This document shows, piece after piece, positions 10,580 through 20,001 of a stretch of 64,000 nucleotides of DNA (the first letter of the stretch is position 1; each line of letters opens with the position of its first letter). The DNA lies in the IMG/VR virus record IMGVR_UViG_3300035034_001349, positions 1 to 64,000 of that record, one strand, 5' to 3'. The stretch is from a virus. Made by a program: the position numbers and the translations under genes. The notes below the pieces were generated by a model. That model saw nothing but the letters and a program-made list of their open reading frames with translations, ran no database searches and had not been told where the DNA came from.

Positions 10580-11206
10580 CTATGCTAACTCTTCTTCGTT
10601 ATTAGGTGTTGAGAATAATGAAGAAAACATTTCAATGTAATCTGAATAGTGTTTAACAATTTCTCCCTCAGAATCATCTAATAGACCTCTAATTTCATCA
10701 TATAATTCAGGATCATAATAATCTCTAACAGACTCCATATATAAATTAGTTACTTCAACCATATTTTTAGCATCTATACCTAAGAAGAGATTATCAAATA
10801 AATTACCTAGTTCGTGTTTAATACCAGTTGTATTAATCTTAAAAGCAGTACTATTTCTAAACTCTGATTCGTTTGTAGAGAATTCACCTAATAGTAATGA
10901 AGCAACTCTTAATGAACTATTGAATGCGTCTACCATACTCCAATCGACTTCAATATGAATATTATTATCAATACGCTTAATTGAACCTTTGTTCATTAAC
11001 TCGAGCATTTTACCCTGATCATCAACTAGTTTGTTAAATACATCATCATCATTTTCAAAATCATACATTAATCTTTTGATATCAATTATTTCACTAATTT
11101 CATCAATATCTAGGTTTCCCAATAAACCATTGTTTAATAAATCATCCATCATTTCTCTGTTAATACTAATTAATTCCTGTTTTGTCATTTTCATTGTTAC
11201 TTTCAT
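10580..11206 (-). CDS. Unknown protein, 208 residues
   Basis: Acidic, mostly helical protein with the segment IDISEIIDIKRL-like helices near the start and an acidic tail (NNEEELA). Start is set by AAAGGAGG five bases before the ATG. A promoter-like block sits at 11251-11270. No family recognised. Confidence 0.75.
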   Translation of the reverse strand: MKVTMKMTKQELISINREMMDDLLNNGLLGNLDIDEISEIIDIKRLMYDFENDDDVFNKLVDDQGKMLELMNKGSIKRIDNNIHIEVDWSMVDAFNSSLRVASLLLGEFSTNESEFRNSTAFKINTTGIKHELGNLFDNLFLGIDAKNMVEVTNLYMESVRDYYDPELYDEIRGLLDDSEGEIVKHYSDYIEMFSSLFSTPNNEEELA

Positions 11207-11250
11207 AACAACCTCCTTTTAATCTTCTAGTAATCTAAATAAACCTTTTT

Positions 11251-11270
11251 AATCATTATTATAATATATA
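11251..11270 (-). promoter_or_regulatory. Promoter-like block TATATATTATAATAATGATT
   Basis: Best single example of the recurring block on the minus strand, about 45 bases before the ATG at 11206 and directly after the end of the upstream gene. Confidence 0.5.
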
Positions 11271-11286
11271 ACTATAAAACGTTTAT

Positions 11287-12237
11287 TTACATATTTTTAA
11301 ATAGATTGCTTTTTATTCTATTCGTAACCTTATCAGAATAAAATTTTTCATTGATGAATGGTAATGCTTCATGAATATTATCAGAGTGATCAATAAGTCT
11401 AAGTATAACTTTCTCAGTTATTTTATCGTACTGGAACATAGAAAATACTTCTAGTACATCCATAAAGTCGTAGGTGTCATTTACTCTTTGAAATGAATCC
11501 AATGAACTATATGTCTTAAATTCATCTAATGCTTTAATCATAACATCTTCATCACTTATAGATATCTTTTTAACAATATCACTAGTTAAGCTATCTTTAT
11601 TTTTAATTACCTCATTTATTAGATAATTATCAATTAAATGATGACCTTTTAGCATAAAATCATCAAATTTACTAACTAGAACATCTTTTAAATCCTTACT
11701 AACTTGGTTGTCAAAGTTAAAATATATACCATGTATATTATAAAACCAAGGATCTAACTTAATCAAATTACTAAAAACTTCTTCATGTAGATATACATAG
11801 TTTAATATAAATTTATTTTTTATGATCATAGTCTTATCCTTTTTGAGTATAAACATTACTAAGTCAGTATTTAAATATGCTCCATATTTGAATGACATAT
11901 TTATATCATTTCTTATTAAGTCACTTATTAAATCCATACTCACTGGATTAGAATTACTTATTACTATATTCATAACCATTGAGTCTACATCTTTTAGTGC
12001 CCCCTTTAAAGACTTTGTATATGCTTTATTGTCTTTAGTTCTTTTTTCACTATACTCACCATATTCTCTAAGTATTTTACACTCATACTCATTTATATCT
12101 TCTAGTCTTACTATATTTTTAACAGATTCAATACTCTTTAAAAATGTATCATTTCTCTCAGATGGTAGTATTGTAGTAGTATCCTCTAAGTTCAGTTCAG
12201 ATAATACTTTTCTTATTTCATTTAGGTTTTTGTTCAT
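11287..12237 (-). CDS. Unknown protein, helical repeat type
   Basis: About 316 residues from the ATG at 12237; a GTG 15 bases further up sits inside the RBS AAAGGAG and is a less likely start. Sequence is helical, with recurring segments about 25-30 residues apart such as NKFILNYVYLHEEVFSNLIKL, which resembles the short helical repeats of the neighbouring upstream gene. No catalytic motif seen. Confidence 0.65.
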   Translation of the reverse strand: MNKNLNEIRKVLSELNLEDTTTILPSERNDTFLKSIESVKNIVRLEDINEYECKILREYGEYSEKRTKDNKAYTKSLKGALKDVDSMVMNIVISNSNPVSMDLISDLIRNDINMSFKYGAYLNTDLVMFILKKDKTMIIKNKFILNYVYLHEEVFSNLIKLDPWFYNIHGIYFNFDNQVSKDLKDVLVSKFDDFMLKGHHLIDNYLINEVIKNKDSLTSDIVKKISISDEDVMIKALDEFKTYSSLDSFQRVNDTYDFMDVLEVFSMFQYDKITEKVILRLIDHSDNIHEALPFINEKFYSDKVTNRIKSNLFKNM

Positions 12238-12305
12238 ATATTTACTACACACTCCTTTATTGTATAAGTCAAGTCCAATAGTATATCATTATAATTACAA
12301 AACTA

Positions 12306-12746
12306 TTACCTCATAAATTTAAATTCAAGTATTCTTCTTAATGTCTCTGAGTACTCATGAAAATCATTAGACGATGAACCCATAATTATTGTTATAGACA
12401 CATATCCAAGATGCTCATAAACAAATTCCTCACTCATCCTTTGATTCTTACATAAATAGAACCAGTCTAGTTTATCCTTATGTTTTCTCATGAAATCTTC
12501 ACTCAGTGTCTGAAAAAATGATGTTGATGGATAATTAAAACACTCAGGATTATCCTCTATGAATTTCTCACTCACTACTTGACTAGATAGAACATAATTC
12601 AAGGGTACATATTCTATATATTCATTTATAATTTCTTCAGGGAATTCATAGTCTACTAAAATAACCTTCCACTCACTCTTACTGTTTACATCTAACTCAT
12701 CTAATATATCTCTGGTTATTTTTCCTTGTTTATCACGAATAATCAG
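12306..12746 (-). CDS. Repeat protein with a non-standard start codon
   Basis: The frame is open from just after a TGA at 12747-12749 and contains no ATG, GTG or TTG before a TTG at 12600, yet the upstream part codes for a plausible protein (RDKQGKITRDILDELD). GAGGAG lies four bases before CTG (12744-12746) and seven before ATT (12741-12743), so one of these is probably the start. The C-terminal half has two repeats of the type LSEDFMRKHKDKLDWFYLC, a short helical repeat seen in phage proteins of unknown role. A promoter-like block lies at 12791-12810. A start at the internal TTG would give a 98-residue protein. Confidence 0.6.
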   Translation of the reverse strand: MIIRDKQGKITRDILDELDVNSKSEWKVILVDYEFPEEIINEYIEYVPLNYVLSSQVVSEKFIEDNPECFNYPSTSFFQTLSEDFMRKHKDKLDWFYLCKNQRMSEEFVYEHLGYVSITIIMGSSSNDFHEYSETLRRILEFKFMR

Positions 12747-12790
12747 TCAGCTCCTCTCTATTAATAATAAAATATTACTTAAATCCTTCT

Positions 12791-12810
12791 AATCACTATT
12801 ATAATATATA
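12791..12810 (-). promoter_or_regulatory. Promoter-like block in a divergent spacer
   Basis: Minus-strand TATATATTATAATAGTGATT, same form as at 11251-11270. The plus-strand gene at 12873 starts from the other side of the same spacer. Confidence 0.5.
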
Positions 12811-12872
12811 TTTAGAAAAAAATATAGAAACATTATATTAATCACTGAATATAAAATGAAAGGAAGGTTATA

Positions 12873-14072
12873 ATGGGTAGATTAGTAAATGATGAGCAAG
12901 AAATAATCAGTAAAAATATAGATAACTACTTAGATGCTTCAACCTCAGAGTACAGTAAGTACCTCAATGGAGTACCAACATTTACAACTTATTATCATAA
13001 AAATGTAAATGCATCACACCAAGATGTAGGTCTAGAACAAGTGCAGGAAGTCATAGGAAGTGAGTCTCCTATACGATATGATAAAATAGATGACCTATCG
13101 TTATACGGAATATCACAGGCGGATTTACAATATGTTGTAGATGAAAATTATGGAGTGGAAAGTGAAGTTGAAGGTGATGCTATTGTACTACCAGATACAA
13201 TTAAGCCATTACCAGATGATTTCTTCTTAGTTAATTACAATGATACTGATTTATTATTCAGAGTAACTAATGTAAATATAGACAAAATGAATGGTAAAAA
13301 GTATTATAAGATAGACTTTGTATTATCTACTTATGACGTAGCACTAATAGAAGAACAAATTGAAGGCAACTATACACAATTCTTCGAAAATATAGGTACT
13401 GAAAAGAATACTATAGTTGAAAATAAAGATGGTCTTATAATCCAATATATAGACAAACTATTAGACTCTTTAACTACGAACTATTTAGAAGACTATATGA
13501 ATAAAAAAATTGATATATTGACTTATACATTTAACGACAAGATTCTTTATAACGAATTCCTAATAGAGTTTATAACTGACAATAATGTAATGTCTGAGAA
13601 TAATAATGTATTCTCCCAATATGTAATAGACAGTATTTTTGAGACAAATGATCGTAATTTTAACAATATGTATGATAAGACTATATATAGTGCATTAGAA
13701 TTAAATAACACTGATGATTTAGTGCCAAATAACTTGGTTGCTACTGAAATAACTAATGTAAATACTGTATTCTATTATGATATTAATACTTACTACTTTT
13801 TACAACATACTATTACAGAGAATGAAGAAGAAATAGTTATACCTTATAGTATGGATTTAGTAGATAATATTAAGAATAATACAACTTATACAGATGTCGA
13901 ATTATATTTTATAGAGAATATATTAGTTAATCACTTTAATGATAGTCTAGTTATTGATGAAGAATTCTTGGATACTATTAACAATCATGATTTTTCCATA
14001 GGTCTTTCAAACTTCTTACTTATTCCAGCATTAATGTTTGTATTACAACTTTATAAGAAAAAACTATTATAA
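12873..14072 (+). CDS. Probable virion or tail-associated protein
   Basis: A 399-residue protein. The first half (to about residue 165) holds strand-rich sequence with PLPDDFFLVNYND and LLFRVTNVNIDKMNGKKYYKIDF, typical of phage structural connectors. The middle is helical and acidic. The end is a hydrophobic helix (IGLSNFLLIPALMFVLQLY) followed by KKK. RBS GGAAGG precedes the ATG. No named family can be assigned. The three-gene plus-strand group 12873-14714 is probably one operon. Confidence 0.5.
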   Translation: MGRLVNDEQEIISKNIDNYLDASTSEYSKYLNGVPTFTTYYHKNVNASHQDVGLEQVQEVIGSESPIRYDKIDDLSLYGISQADLQYVVDENYGVESEVEGDAIVLPDTIKPLPDDFFLVNYNDTDLLFRVTNVNIDKMNGKKYYKIDFVLSTYDVALIEEQIEGNYTQFFENIGTEKNTIVENKDGLIIQYIDKLLDSLTTNYLEDYMNKKIDILTYTFNDKILYNEFLIEFITDNNVMSENNNVFSQYVIDSIFETNDRNFNNMYDKTIYSALELNNTDDLVPNNLVATEITNVNTVFYYDINTYYFLQHTITENEEEIVIPYSMDLVDNIKNNTTYTDVELYFIENILVNHFNDSLVIDEEFLDTINNHDFSIGLSNFLLIPALMFVLQLYKKKLL

Positions 14073-14128
14073 ATTAACATTTAATTAATCAATACTAATA
14101 TAACAATAGAAGGGAACAGGTGGTTTTC

Positions 14129-14257
14129 TTGCTACAAGAATTTATTAAGATATTTAATGAGCAGAAAAAGGTTAACTTAAATGAGTCAAATCAAAATCTA
14201 GATGAAGAAAATATGAAAGTTCTAAAGGAAGAAGATAAAGGAAGAGTTTTATTATAA
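14129..14257 (+). CDS. Small acidic protein, 42 residues, TTG start
   Basis: A short frame between two larger genes. AGGTGG lies six bases before the TTG. Product begins LLQEFIKIFNEQKK and is highly charged. Another good RBS (AGAAGGGAG) follows its stop and serves the next gene. Function unknown. Confidence 0.5.
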   Translation: MLQEFIKIFNEQKKVNLNESNQNLDEENMKVLKEEDKGRVLL

Positions 14258-14279
14258 TTTAGAAGGGAGAAATGTTTAT

Positions 14280-14714
14280 ATGAAAAAAGTAAAAGTAATT
14301 GTTAAGCATAGGGGTCATGTACCATTTATCGGTCATGGACCAGTTACTAAGCCAATTTTTATTAATGATTCACAATTCAAAGTGTTGAAAAAGGGTGGCT
14401 ATGATGTTGAAAAGGTAGAAGAGCCAAAAATTAAGGAAGTAGAAGTAGCCGAAGTAGTTGAGGAAGAGATCGTTGAAGAGCAGGTAGAAGTAGAAGAAGT
14501 TACTGAGCCTGAAGAAGAAATCATTGAAGAAGTAGAAGAAGAAATTCTTATGGATGATGAAAACTTAAGTGCTGAAGCTTTTTATAATAGAGACTTCTTA
14601 ACAGTTTCAAAGTCAAAAGAAATATTAGATGCTAGAGGCATTGAATATTCTCATGATGAAAAAGCTAGTCCTTTAAAGGATAAGGTTGAAGAATCTAATC
14701 CTGAAACAGTATAG
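14280..14714 (+). CDS. Acidic low-complexity protein, 144 residues
   Basis: Residues 1-45 form a small basic domain (KVKVIVKHRGHVPFIGHGPV), followed by a Glu/Val-rich stretch to about residue 90 and a short C-terminal helix region (TVSKSKEILDARGIEYS). Similar small domains occur in phage structural proteins, but no function can be assigned. A bidirectional terminator follows. Confidence 0.6.
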   Translation: MKKVKVIVKHRGHVPFIGHGPVTKPIFINDSQFKVLKKGGYDVEKVEEPKIKEVEVAEVVEEEIVEEQVEVEEVTEPEEEIIEEVEEEILMDDENLSAEAFYNRDFLTVSKSKEILDARGIEYSHDEKASPLKDKVEESNPETV

Positions 14715-14720
14715 CAAAAA

Positions 14721-14755
14721 AAAAACAGTAATAGCTTAATTGCTATTACTGTTTT
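14721..14755. terminator. Bidirectional terminator
   Basis: AAACAGTAATAGC pairs with GCTATTACTGTTT around TTAATT, with A and T runs on the two sides. It separates the converging genes ending at 14714 and 14736. Confidence 0.9.
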
Positions 14756-15149
14756 TATTTCCTTTATCAACTAGACTGAGTTCTACATTAAGAATTTCAA
14801 ACCAGCGTTTAAGTGTGGTAGTTGACATTGATGGTCTTGTTGCTAAACCGTAAAATAAATTGTATCCATCATGACCTTTTTCATCAGCATAATCATAGAT
14901 ATCATTTAACGTTATTTGTTTTTTATTAACTTCACTCTTGATTACAGTTACTATTTCATCATCAGTGTCAAAATGTTCCATCACAATTATTTCATCTTTA
15001 GATGTTCTATCCCCACCTTTAGTTCTTTTTAATGTAGATTTCTTAGATTTGGTACTCTTAACTTCTTTATTCTTATTTTTATCTATTCTGTCCTTTAATT
15101 TTTCATTACTATTTAAATATTCTTCATATAATCCGCCTACGTCTGACAT
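14736..15149 (-). CDS. Unknown small protein with possible helix-turn-helix
   Basis: A 137-residue protein with a basic N-terminal half (KNKNKEVKSTKSKKSTLKR). The C-terminal part, ITLNDIYDYADE to SMSTTTLKRWFEILNV, could form a helix-turn-helix, but no family is recognised. AGGAGGAG gives the ATG. It lies eight bases after the next upstream gene, so both are probably co-transcribed. Confidence 0.65.
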   Translation of the reverse strand: MSDVGGLYEEYLNSNEKLKDRIDKNKNKEVKSTKSKKSTLKRTKGGDRTSKDEIIVMEHFDTDDEIVTVIKSEVNKKQITLNDIYDYADEKGHDGYNLFYGLATRPSMSTTTLKRWFEILNVELSLVDKGNKNSNSN

Positions 15150-15157
15150 AACTCCTC

Positions 15158-16207
15158 CTATTCTGAATATTTTGCAATAGAACTAAGGTTAACTATAGTA
15201 TCAGTCTCATCTTCATATTCTGAATTACCTTTAACCATATCATCTAAACCATTAAATTCACCATCTTCTTTATCGGCTACTTCCTCAGTTTCTTCATCGT
15301 CATCACCTTTAAGCCATTCAGGTATTTCTTCTTCACTCTCTTTTTGTTCTTCATCAGTTAATTTGTATTCCTCTTCCTCTTCACTTTCTTCAAATGGTAA
15401 ATCTTCTTCATCATCACTTGAACTGCCAAACATATCATTTATCGGAGTACTATAACTGCTATTATTCTTAAATTTTCGTGTTATCTTTTTCTTAGTACTC
15501 TTAACTTTACTCTTAACTGTATTTGGAACTCTATTTGATTCTGAGCTACTCTCTGATTTATGTGATGATAGAGTTAATAACGCAGTATTATATATAAGTT
15601 CACTACTAGTTACTAAGTTAAATCTATCAAGGAAATAAACTAATCCATCCAACATCATTTCAGAAACTTCAGCACCATATCCACTATCATTCATATAAAA
15701 TATAGCACCCTTACTCTCGTTCATACCCTCTCTATCATGAACGATAACATCAAATTCAATTGATATAACTTTATCGAATATAAGTCTATCTATATTAACA
15801 CGTAAGTCCTCATACTCTCTATTTAGAAATATACCCTCATCAGTTTCAAAGAAGACTTCTACTGGCTCATCATCATGCACTACTTCATTTTTAATTATAC
15901 TTTGTGCAAATTTAAGTTGTTTAATCAAGTGTGGTATATGTGGATAGCTTAGATAGATTTCCTCATAATTCTTATTTTTTCTATCACTATACTTAAATAC
16001 TAGGTAATCTTGTGTATCTATAGATATTTGACTCAATTTACTGTAATTACTATACTTACTTGAGTCATAACTTCTTTCATAATGAGGTTCAATCTTCTCA
16101 TCTCTACTGTTCTTTTTACCTAATAGAACTACATTCTTAACTTCTAGATTCTTTGATATGCGTAGTAATGATCTTTCTATTTTTTCATAATTATTGAACT
16201 GAAACAT
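15158..16207 (-). CDS. Unknown protein with acidic tail, about 349 residues
   Basis: The ATG at 16207 is preferred over a GTG at 16240, because the GTG has no RBS and lies inside the promoter-like block 16236-16254. The N-terminal 210 residues are a mixed fold (KIERSLLRISKNLEVKNVVL). Then comes a basic linker (VKSKVKSTKKKITRKFK) and an acidic tail rich in EE and DD. The acidic tail next to a helicase gene resembles proteins that recruit replication factors, but this is only a hint. Confidence 0.6.
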   Translation of the reverse strand: MFQFNNYEKIERSLLRISKNLEVKNVVLLGKKNSRDEKIEPHYERSYDSSKYSNYSKLSQISIDTQDYLVFKYSDRKNKNYEEIYLSYPHIPHLIKQLKFAQSIIKNEVVHDDEPVEVFFETDEGIFLNREYEDLRVNIDRLIFDKVISIEFDVIVHDREGMNESKGAIFYMNDSGYGAEVSEMMLDGLVYFLDRFNLVTSSELIYNTALLTLSSHKSESSSESNRVPNTVKSKVKSTKKKITRKFKNNSSYSTPINDMFGSSSDDEEDLPFEESEEEEEYKLTDEEQKESEEEIPEWLKGDDDEETEEVADKEDGEFNGLDDMVKGNSEYEDETDTIVNLSSIAKYSE

Positions 16208-16235
16208 AAAACGTTTGCCTACCTTTCTATATATA

Positions 16236-16254
16236 CTCACTACTATAATATATT
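16236..16254 (-). promoter_or_regulatory. Promoter-like block AATATATTATAGTAGTGAG
   Basis: Matches the recurring AT block on the minus strand, 30-45 bases before the ATG at 16207, and argues against the GTG start inside it. Confidence 0.45.
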
Positions 16255-16255
16255 A

Positions 16256-17710
16256 TTATAATTCTATTTCAAATGCTTCTTTTGCTATTTTATTTAGTGT
16301 TCTACGCTTGTAGGTCAATTGTTTCTTACACTCATCGAATCCCATATCAGTTATATCAAAATATACTGATGGTTTATCTTCACCTCTAAATCTTAATCTA
16401 CCTATTATTTGCTTGAGAAGAGCAGATGAAGACATAGGTACAGTATTAATTAATGCACTAACATTATCCACATGAACTGCTTTATTAAAACTTTTAACAG
16501 TAGTTATTACAATATCTTTATCTAATTCTTTATCTCTTTTATCTCTCTTAACAAGTCCACAAAATCTACCTATATTCTTACTCTCAAAATCTTCATCTAA
16601 TTTTTTATATAATTTTTGTATAAGGTCATTCTTCTGTATCATAATAAATACTCGATTACTATTTTCCTCAGGCTTACTCTTTAGAACCATATCATTGACT
16701 ATATTGAATAGAATGCCATAAAACTGTTCGAATTTATCATCTTTTAAATAATCTGAAAATGCATTAGCACTAAATCCATAATTCCCTGATACCATACTTG
16801 CTTGTTGCTTTACATTAGGTTTTGTATTTATTTTAGTGTAAACAACTGTATGATATCTCTCATCATCATGTATATGAAGACCATGTACCACTACTGTCTC
16901 ATACATGCGTTGATAAATATAATCTTCTTTATAGTCACTTCTTTCAGGAGTAGCTGTAAGATATAAGGTTTCAGATATATCAGTTAATGCATCTATATAG
17001 AATATATTCATCCATTCTACATGTGCTTCATCATAAATCTTGATACCTACACCTAAGTTTCTCATTAAATCTCTAAATTTATTAGGCTTATCTGTTAGAA
17101 AGTTTGACACAGTTCTATGCATTGCAATTATAAATTTATAGTCATGGTCATGATATTTTATTTCCATAAGCTCTTCAATTGTTTCTTTACCAGATATAAT
17201 GAATATTTCATCTTCAGTTACATCAGTGAACTTCAATACTGAGTCCTTCCATTGTTGTGCAACTCTATCTAAGTCAACAAATACCATTGGCAACTTCTTT
17301 ACTGTAGATATATAATTTATAGCACAATATGTTTTACCATCACCTGGTTTCAATGCTAATATCTTTTGAGTTTCATTATCTAAATCATCAAACTCCTTTC
17401 GTTCATTTAGGAAGTCTAATGCCCTCTCTTGTATATTGTCTCTAGGTTGTGATATCATATTATATCTAATACTCATATACTTAGAGTGGGACATAGATAA
17501 ATCTACTATATCATCCATATTTTTGTCAAGATGTTGTAAAAGTTTATTTATGTTATATCCTCTAGGAATGAGTAATGAACCGTCTTCCTTAATCATTGCA
17601 CTAAAATCTACACTGAAGGTAGCTGGATTCCATAAGTTTAATGAATATTCCAGCTTCTTAACAGTCTTATAATTTTCTATTTCTATATGACTTGGTTTTA
17701 ATTTAATCAT
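16256..17710 (-). CDS. Superfamily 2 DNA/RNA helicase
   Basis: A 484-residue ATP-dependent helicase. Walker A is LKPGDGKTYCA near residue 120, the DEAH box is KIYDEAHVEW near 225, motif III is LYLTATPERS near 252, and motif VI is QIIGRLRFRGEDKPSVYFD near 440. The order and size fit T4 UvsW-like or type III restriction-type helicases used in recombination and fork rescue. RBS GAGAGG precedes the ATG. It sits between an unknown gene and the beta' C-terminal gene, 15 bases apart. Confidence 0.9.
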   Translation of the reverse strand: MIKLKPSHIEIENYKTVKKLEYSLNLWNPATFSVDFSAMIKEDGSLLIPRGYNINKLLQHLDKNMDDIVDLSMSHSKYMSIRYNMISQPRDNIQERALDFLNERKEFDDLDNETQKILALKPGDGKTYCAINYISTVKKLPMVFVDLDRVAQQWKDSVLKFTDVTEDEIFIISGKETIEELMEIKYHDHDYKFIIAMHRTVSNFLTDKPNKFRDLMRNLGVGIKIYDEAHVEWMNIFYIDALTDISETLYLTATPERSDYKEDYIYQRMYETVVVHGLHIHDDERYHTVVYTKINTKPNVKQQASMVSGNYGFSANAFSDYLKDDKFEQFYGILFNIVNDMVLKSKPEENSNRVFIMIQKNDLIQKLYKKLDEDFESKNIGRFCGLVKRDKRDKELDKDIVITTVKSFNKAVHVDNVSALINTVPMSSSALLKQIIGRLRFRGEDKPSVYFDITDMGFDECKKQLTYKRRTLNKIAKEAFEIEL

Positions 17711-17725
17711 TCAATTTTCACCTCT

Positions 17726-19992
17726 CTAAATAAATACATTATCTATTATAGATGTACCATCCTTTTGATATAGTAATGGTGATAAGAATTGCCCTTTGAG
17801 TCTCTCAAATGCTAAACTAACTGAAGGACTCTTACTATTCTGTATTGCTGATGACACACGTAATACCTTGTATGGTGGAATCTTTTCACCAAGGAAATTA
17901 GGTTTATTTAATAAATTATCTGTATCTCTAATTAATTTACTTACAATTAACTCTGCATGAACACTATCTAAATTAATACCACTCTCTTGTATTAACTCTA
18001 TAAATTTATTATGAATATCATTAAAATTACTTAAACCTAAGTGATCTTTATTCTCAATTAATTTAAGTATTTTCTTTAATGGTTTAGATAGTTCATTGTT
18101 CTCCATTATAAACTTGAATAGAACATCCATATCTGAGTACTTGATAGTGTTTATTTTAATAATACCGTCTACATTTACACTATTGATTCTTTCAAGTAAT
18201 AATTCTGATGGGAAGAATGTTATAGGTAACTCAATTAATTTTTCATCACCATCATCATTCTCTATATACATTTTATCGATAGCATAACTACTATGCTCAT
18301 CATCCATGTATAAATCTTCTTCCTTTATAATTATACTTACATCTTTTGTTATATTATCTCTGTTAATAAATACCATATTTCTATCTACAACAAAATACTT
18401 AGTAAACGTATTACTCCAATCAAGTTCATCTGATACTGCTTGCAATAAGTGTTTAGCAGATAGTAATCTTTGTGTTATCTGTTCTGTTAAGAATAGCACT
18501 GCTATTATACCAATATGAAGGTTTCTATTTATCTTAGCCATTTTACCATAGCAAATATCACATGCACCTTCATCTTCATTACAAGTAATAGGACTCCTAA
18601 GTTTTATAGTCTTGCCAATTAAATGATAATAATCTTTATCAATTATTTTTAGACCACTATCTGTTATATGGTAACGTCCTAATACTTTCTTCAATGTGTC
18701 TTCATTAGTCACATCATATTTTAAATAATGTTTAGTCTCACAATCTTCAATATCACTAAGTTTAGTATCAATCATTAAGAGTGATAACTTTCTGGTTAGA
18801 TCGCTTACATTCATGTGAATTCGTTAGACTCACACAGTTCTTTTATGAACTTCTATATGTTTCCATATAGGCTAGACTATATCTTTTCACAATATGAGAT
18901 ATTGTTTATTCTCCGTTTCGATTTAAGGGATTCTCACCCACGCCAATAACTTGCGTCCTACTCCTAATGCATCATATGATGCCAATGGGATAGTCGTTGA
19001 ACCTTACTCTTATAAAAGAGTCTTGGATGCTGATTGTCTTCACCACCATGTGTTAAGATTTCCCAGCAGTTAAAAGAATTTATTCTGAGCTATAAATCTA
19101 AAAAGTTTAGTATCTTATCTTCTCTAAACTTTATATCTTTATTATTCATATTATATCTCCTCTAGATAATAATACGTGCGGTTAAGTTTAACCCAGATTT
19201 CCTTACTTGCTTATAATTTGTTATGATAGCCTTTCTAGCACCTGAAGCGTTTATAACAAAATCATCTACATTTCTCATTCCATTTATAAGACTAGTATTT
19301 ACAATCTTCTCTAATATACTTCCATCTAATCCTGGTTTAGCTCCAACTGCAATGGCATACTGTCTTAACTGTTTAACATTAACACCAGTACCACTATTTA
19401 GATAATTTTTCATTACATTATCTTCAGTCCTTAATATCTCTAATAATTCATCCAACTTACGATTACCCATATCTTCAATCTCTTTATATTCGATATTAGG
19501 TGGGAATTTGAAGTTTAATAAATTATAAAGGTCTTCATTCTTATTTGATAACTCTATTAGAGAGTATAGATTCATACTATTTCCATACAACACGTTGTAT
19601 GTGCCTGAGATATCATCTAGTGTATTAGTAATATCTGAAATTATACCATTAATCTTTATGAATCCTTCTTCACTTTTACCGAACTTATCAATAATACGAT
19701 TGTAATATTTCTCTAGATTACTTGATTTAAAGTTATTTGGGTCTGTTATAATAAAGTTATCATCTATACTATTACATTCAAATGTAAAGAAAGGTTTGAG
19801 TAATATTACATTAGTTACAAAATTTGCAAAAGGCATTTCATATGTTTTATCACCATTTATAACCTTTACCTTATCCTTTCTGTCACTAAATTTTTCTATA
19901 GACTCATCTACTATATGTTCAAGATTTGTTTCATAGTTATTGAGTACTAACTCCTCTAAGTTATATATCTTCAAAAAATCATCTCCATTCAT
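17726..19992 (-). CDS. RNA polymerase beta' C-terminal half, split by a group I intron
   Basis: Exon 1 is 19191-19992 and exon 2 is 17726-18801, together 625 codons. Exon 1 ends in the beta' trigger-loop region, DFVINASGARKAIITNYKQV then RKSG. Exon 2 begins LTRKLSLLMID and continues through the block with ITCNEDEGACDICYGKMAK, as in bacterial beta'. Removing 18802-19190 gives RKSG-Y-LTRKL, matching NSGYLTRRL of E. coli beta', in frame. Without splicing exon 1 would end at 19162 and exon 2 would need an ATG (18814) that has no RBS. The exon 1 ATG also lacks a clear RBS; GGAG precedes a TTG seven codons in. The N-terminal half with the catalytic DYDGD is at 29072-30580. Confidence 0.85.
18802..19190 (-). 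ncRNA. Group I self-splicing intron (IA2-like)
   Basis: A 389-base intron. Exon 1 ends UCUGGGU, which pairs over seven bases with the internal guide GCUCAGA at 19084-19090, including the required U-G pair at the splice site, much as in the T4 td intron. Core elements on the minus strand are CTGCTGGGAAATC (near 19058-19069), GACAATCAGCATCC (19025-19038), CAACGACTATCCC (18988-18999) and AAGATATAGTC (18875-18885), the P7 signature, followed by TATATGGAAACATATAGAAG as in Staphylococcus phage Twort introns. The last intron base is G (18802). It has no endonuclease gene, only a 19-residue frame in the P1 loop. Confidence 0.93.
19090..19149 (-). CDS. 19-residue frame inside the intron P1 loop
   Basis: ATG at 19149 with GAGGAG seven bases upstream, product MNNKDIKFREDKILNFLDL. 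The last base of its TAG stop is the first base of the guide sequence that pairs with exon 1, so a ribosome ending here would cover the splice-site helix. Possible control element rather than a functional protein. Confidence 0.35.
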   Translation of the reverse strand: MNNKDIKFREDKILNFLDL

Positions 19993-20001
19993 GTTATAAA
20001 C

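Noticed and set aside
18815-19161. Two separate beta' genes with an ordinary spacer
   Set aside because: Group I core elements and an exact in-frame join restore the conserved beta' sequence, and the ATG at 18814 has no RBS.
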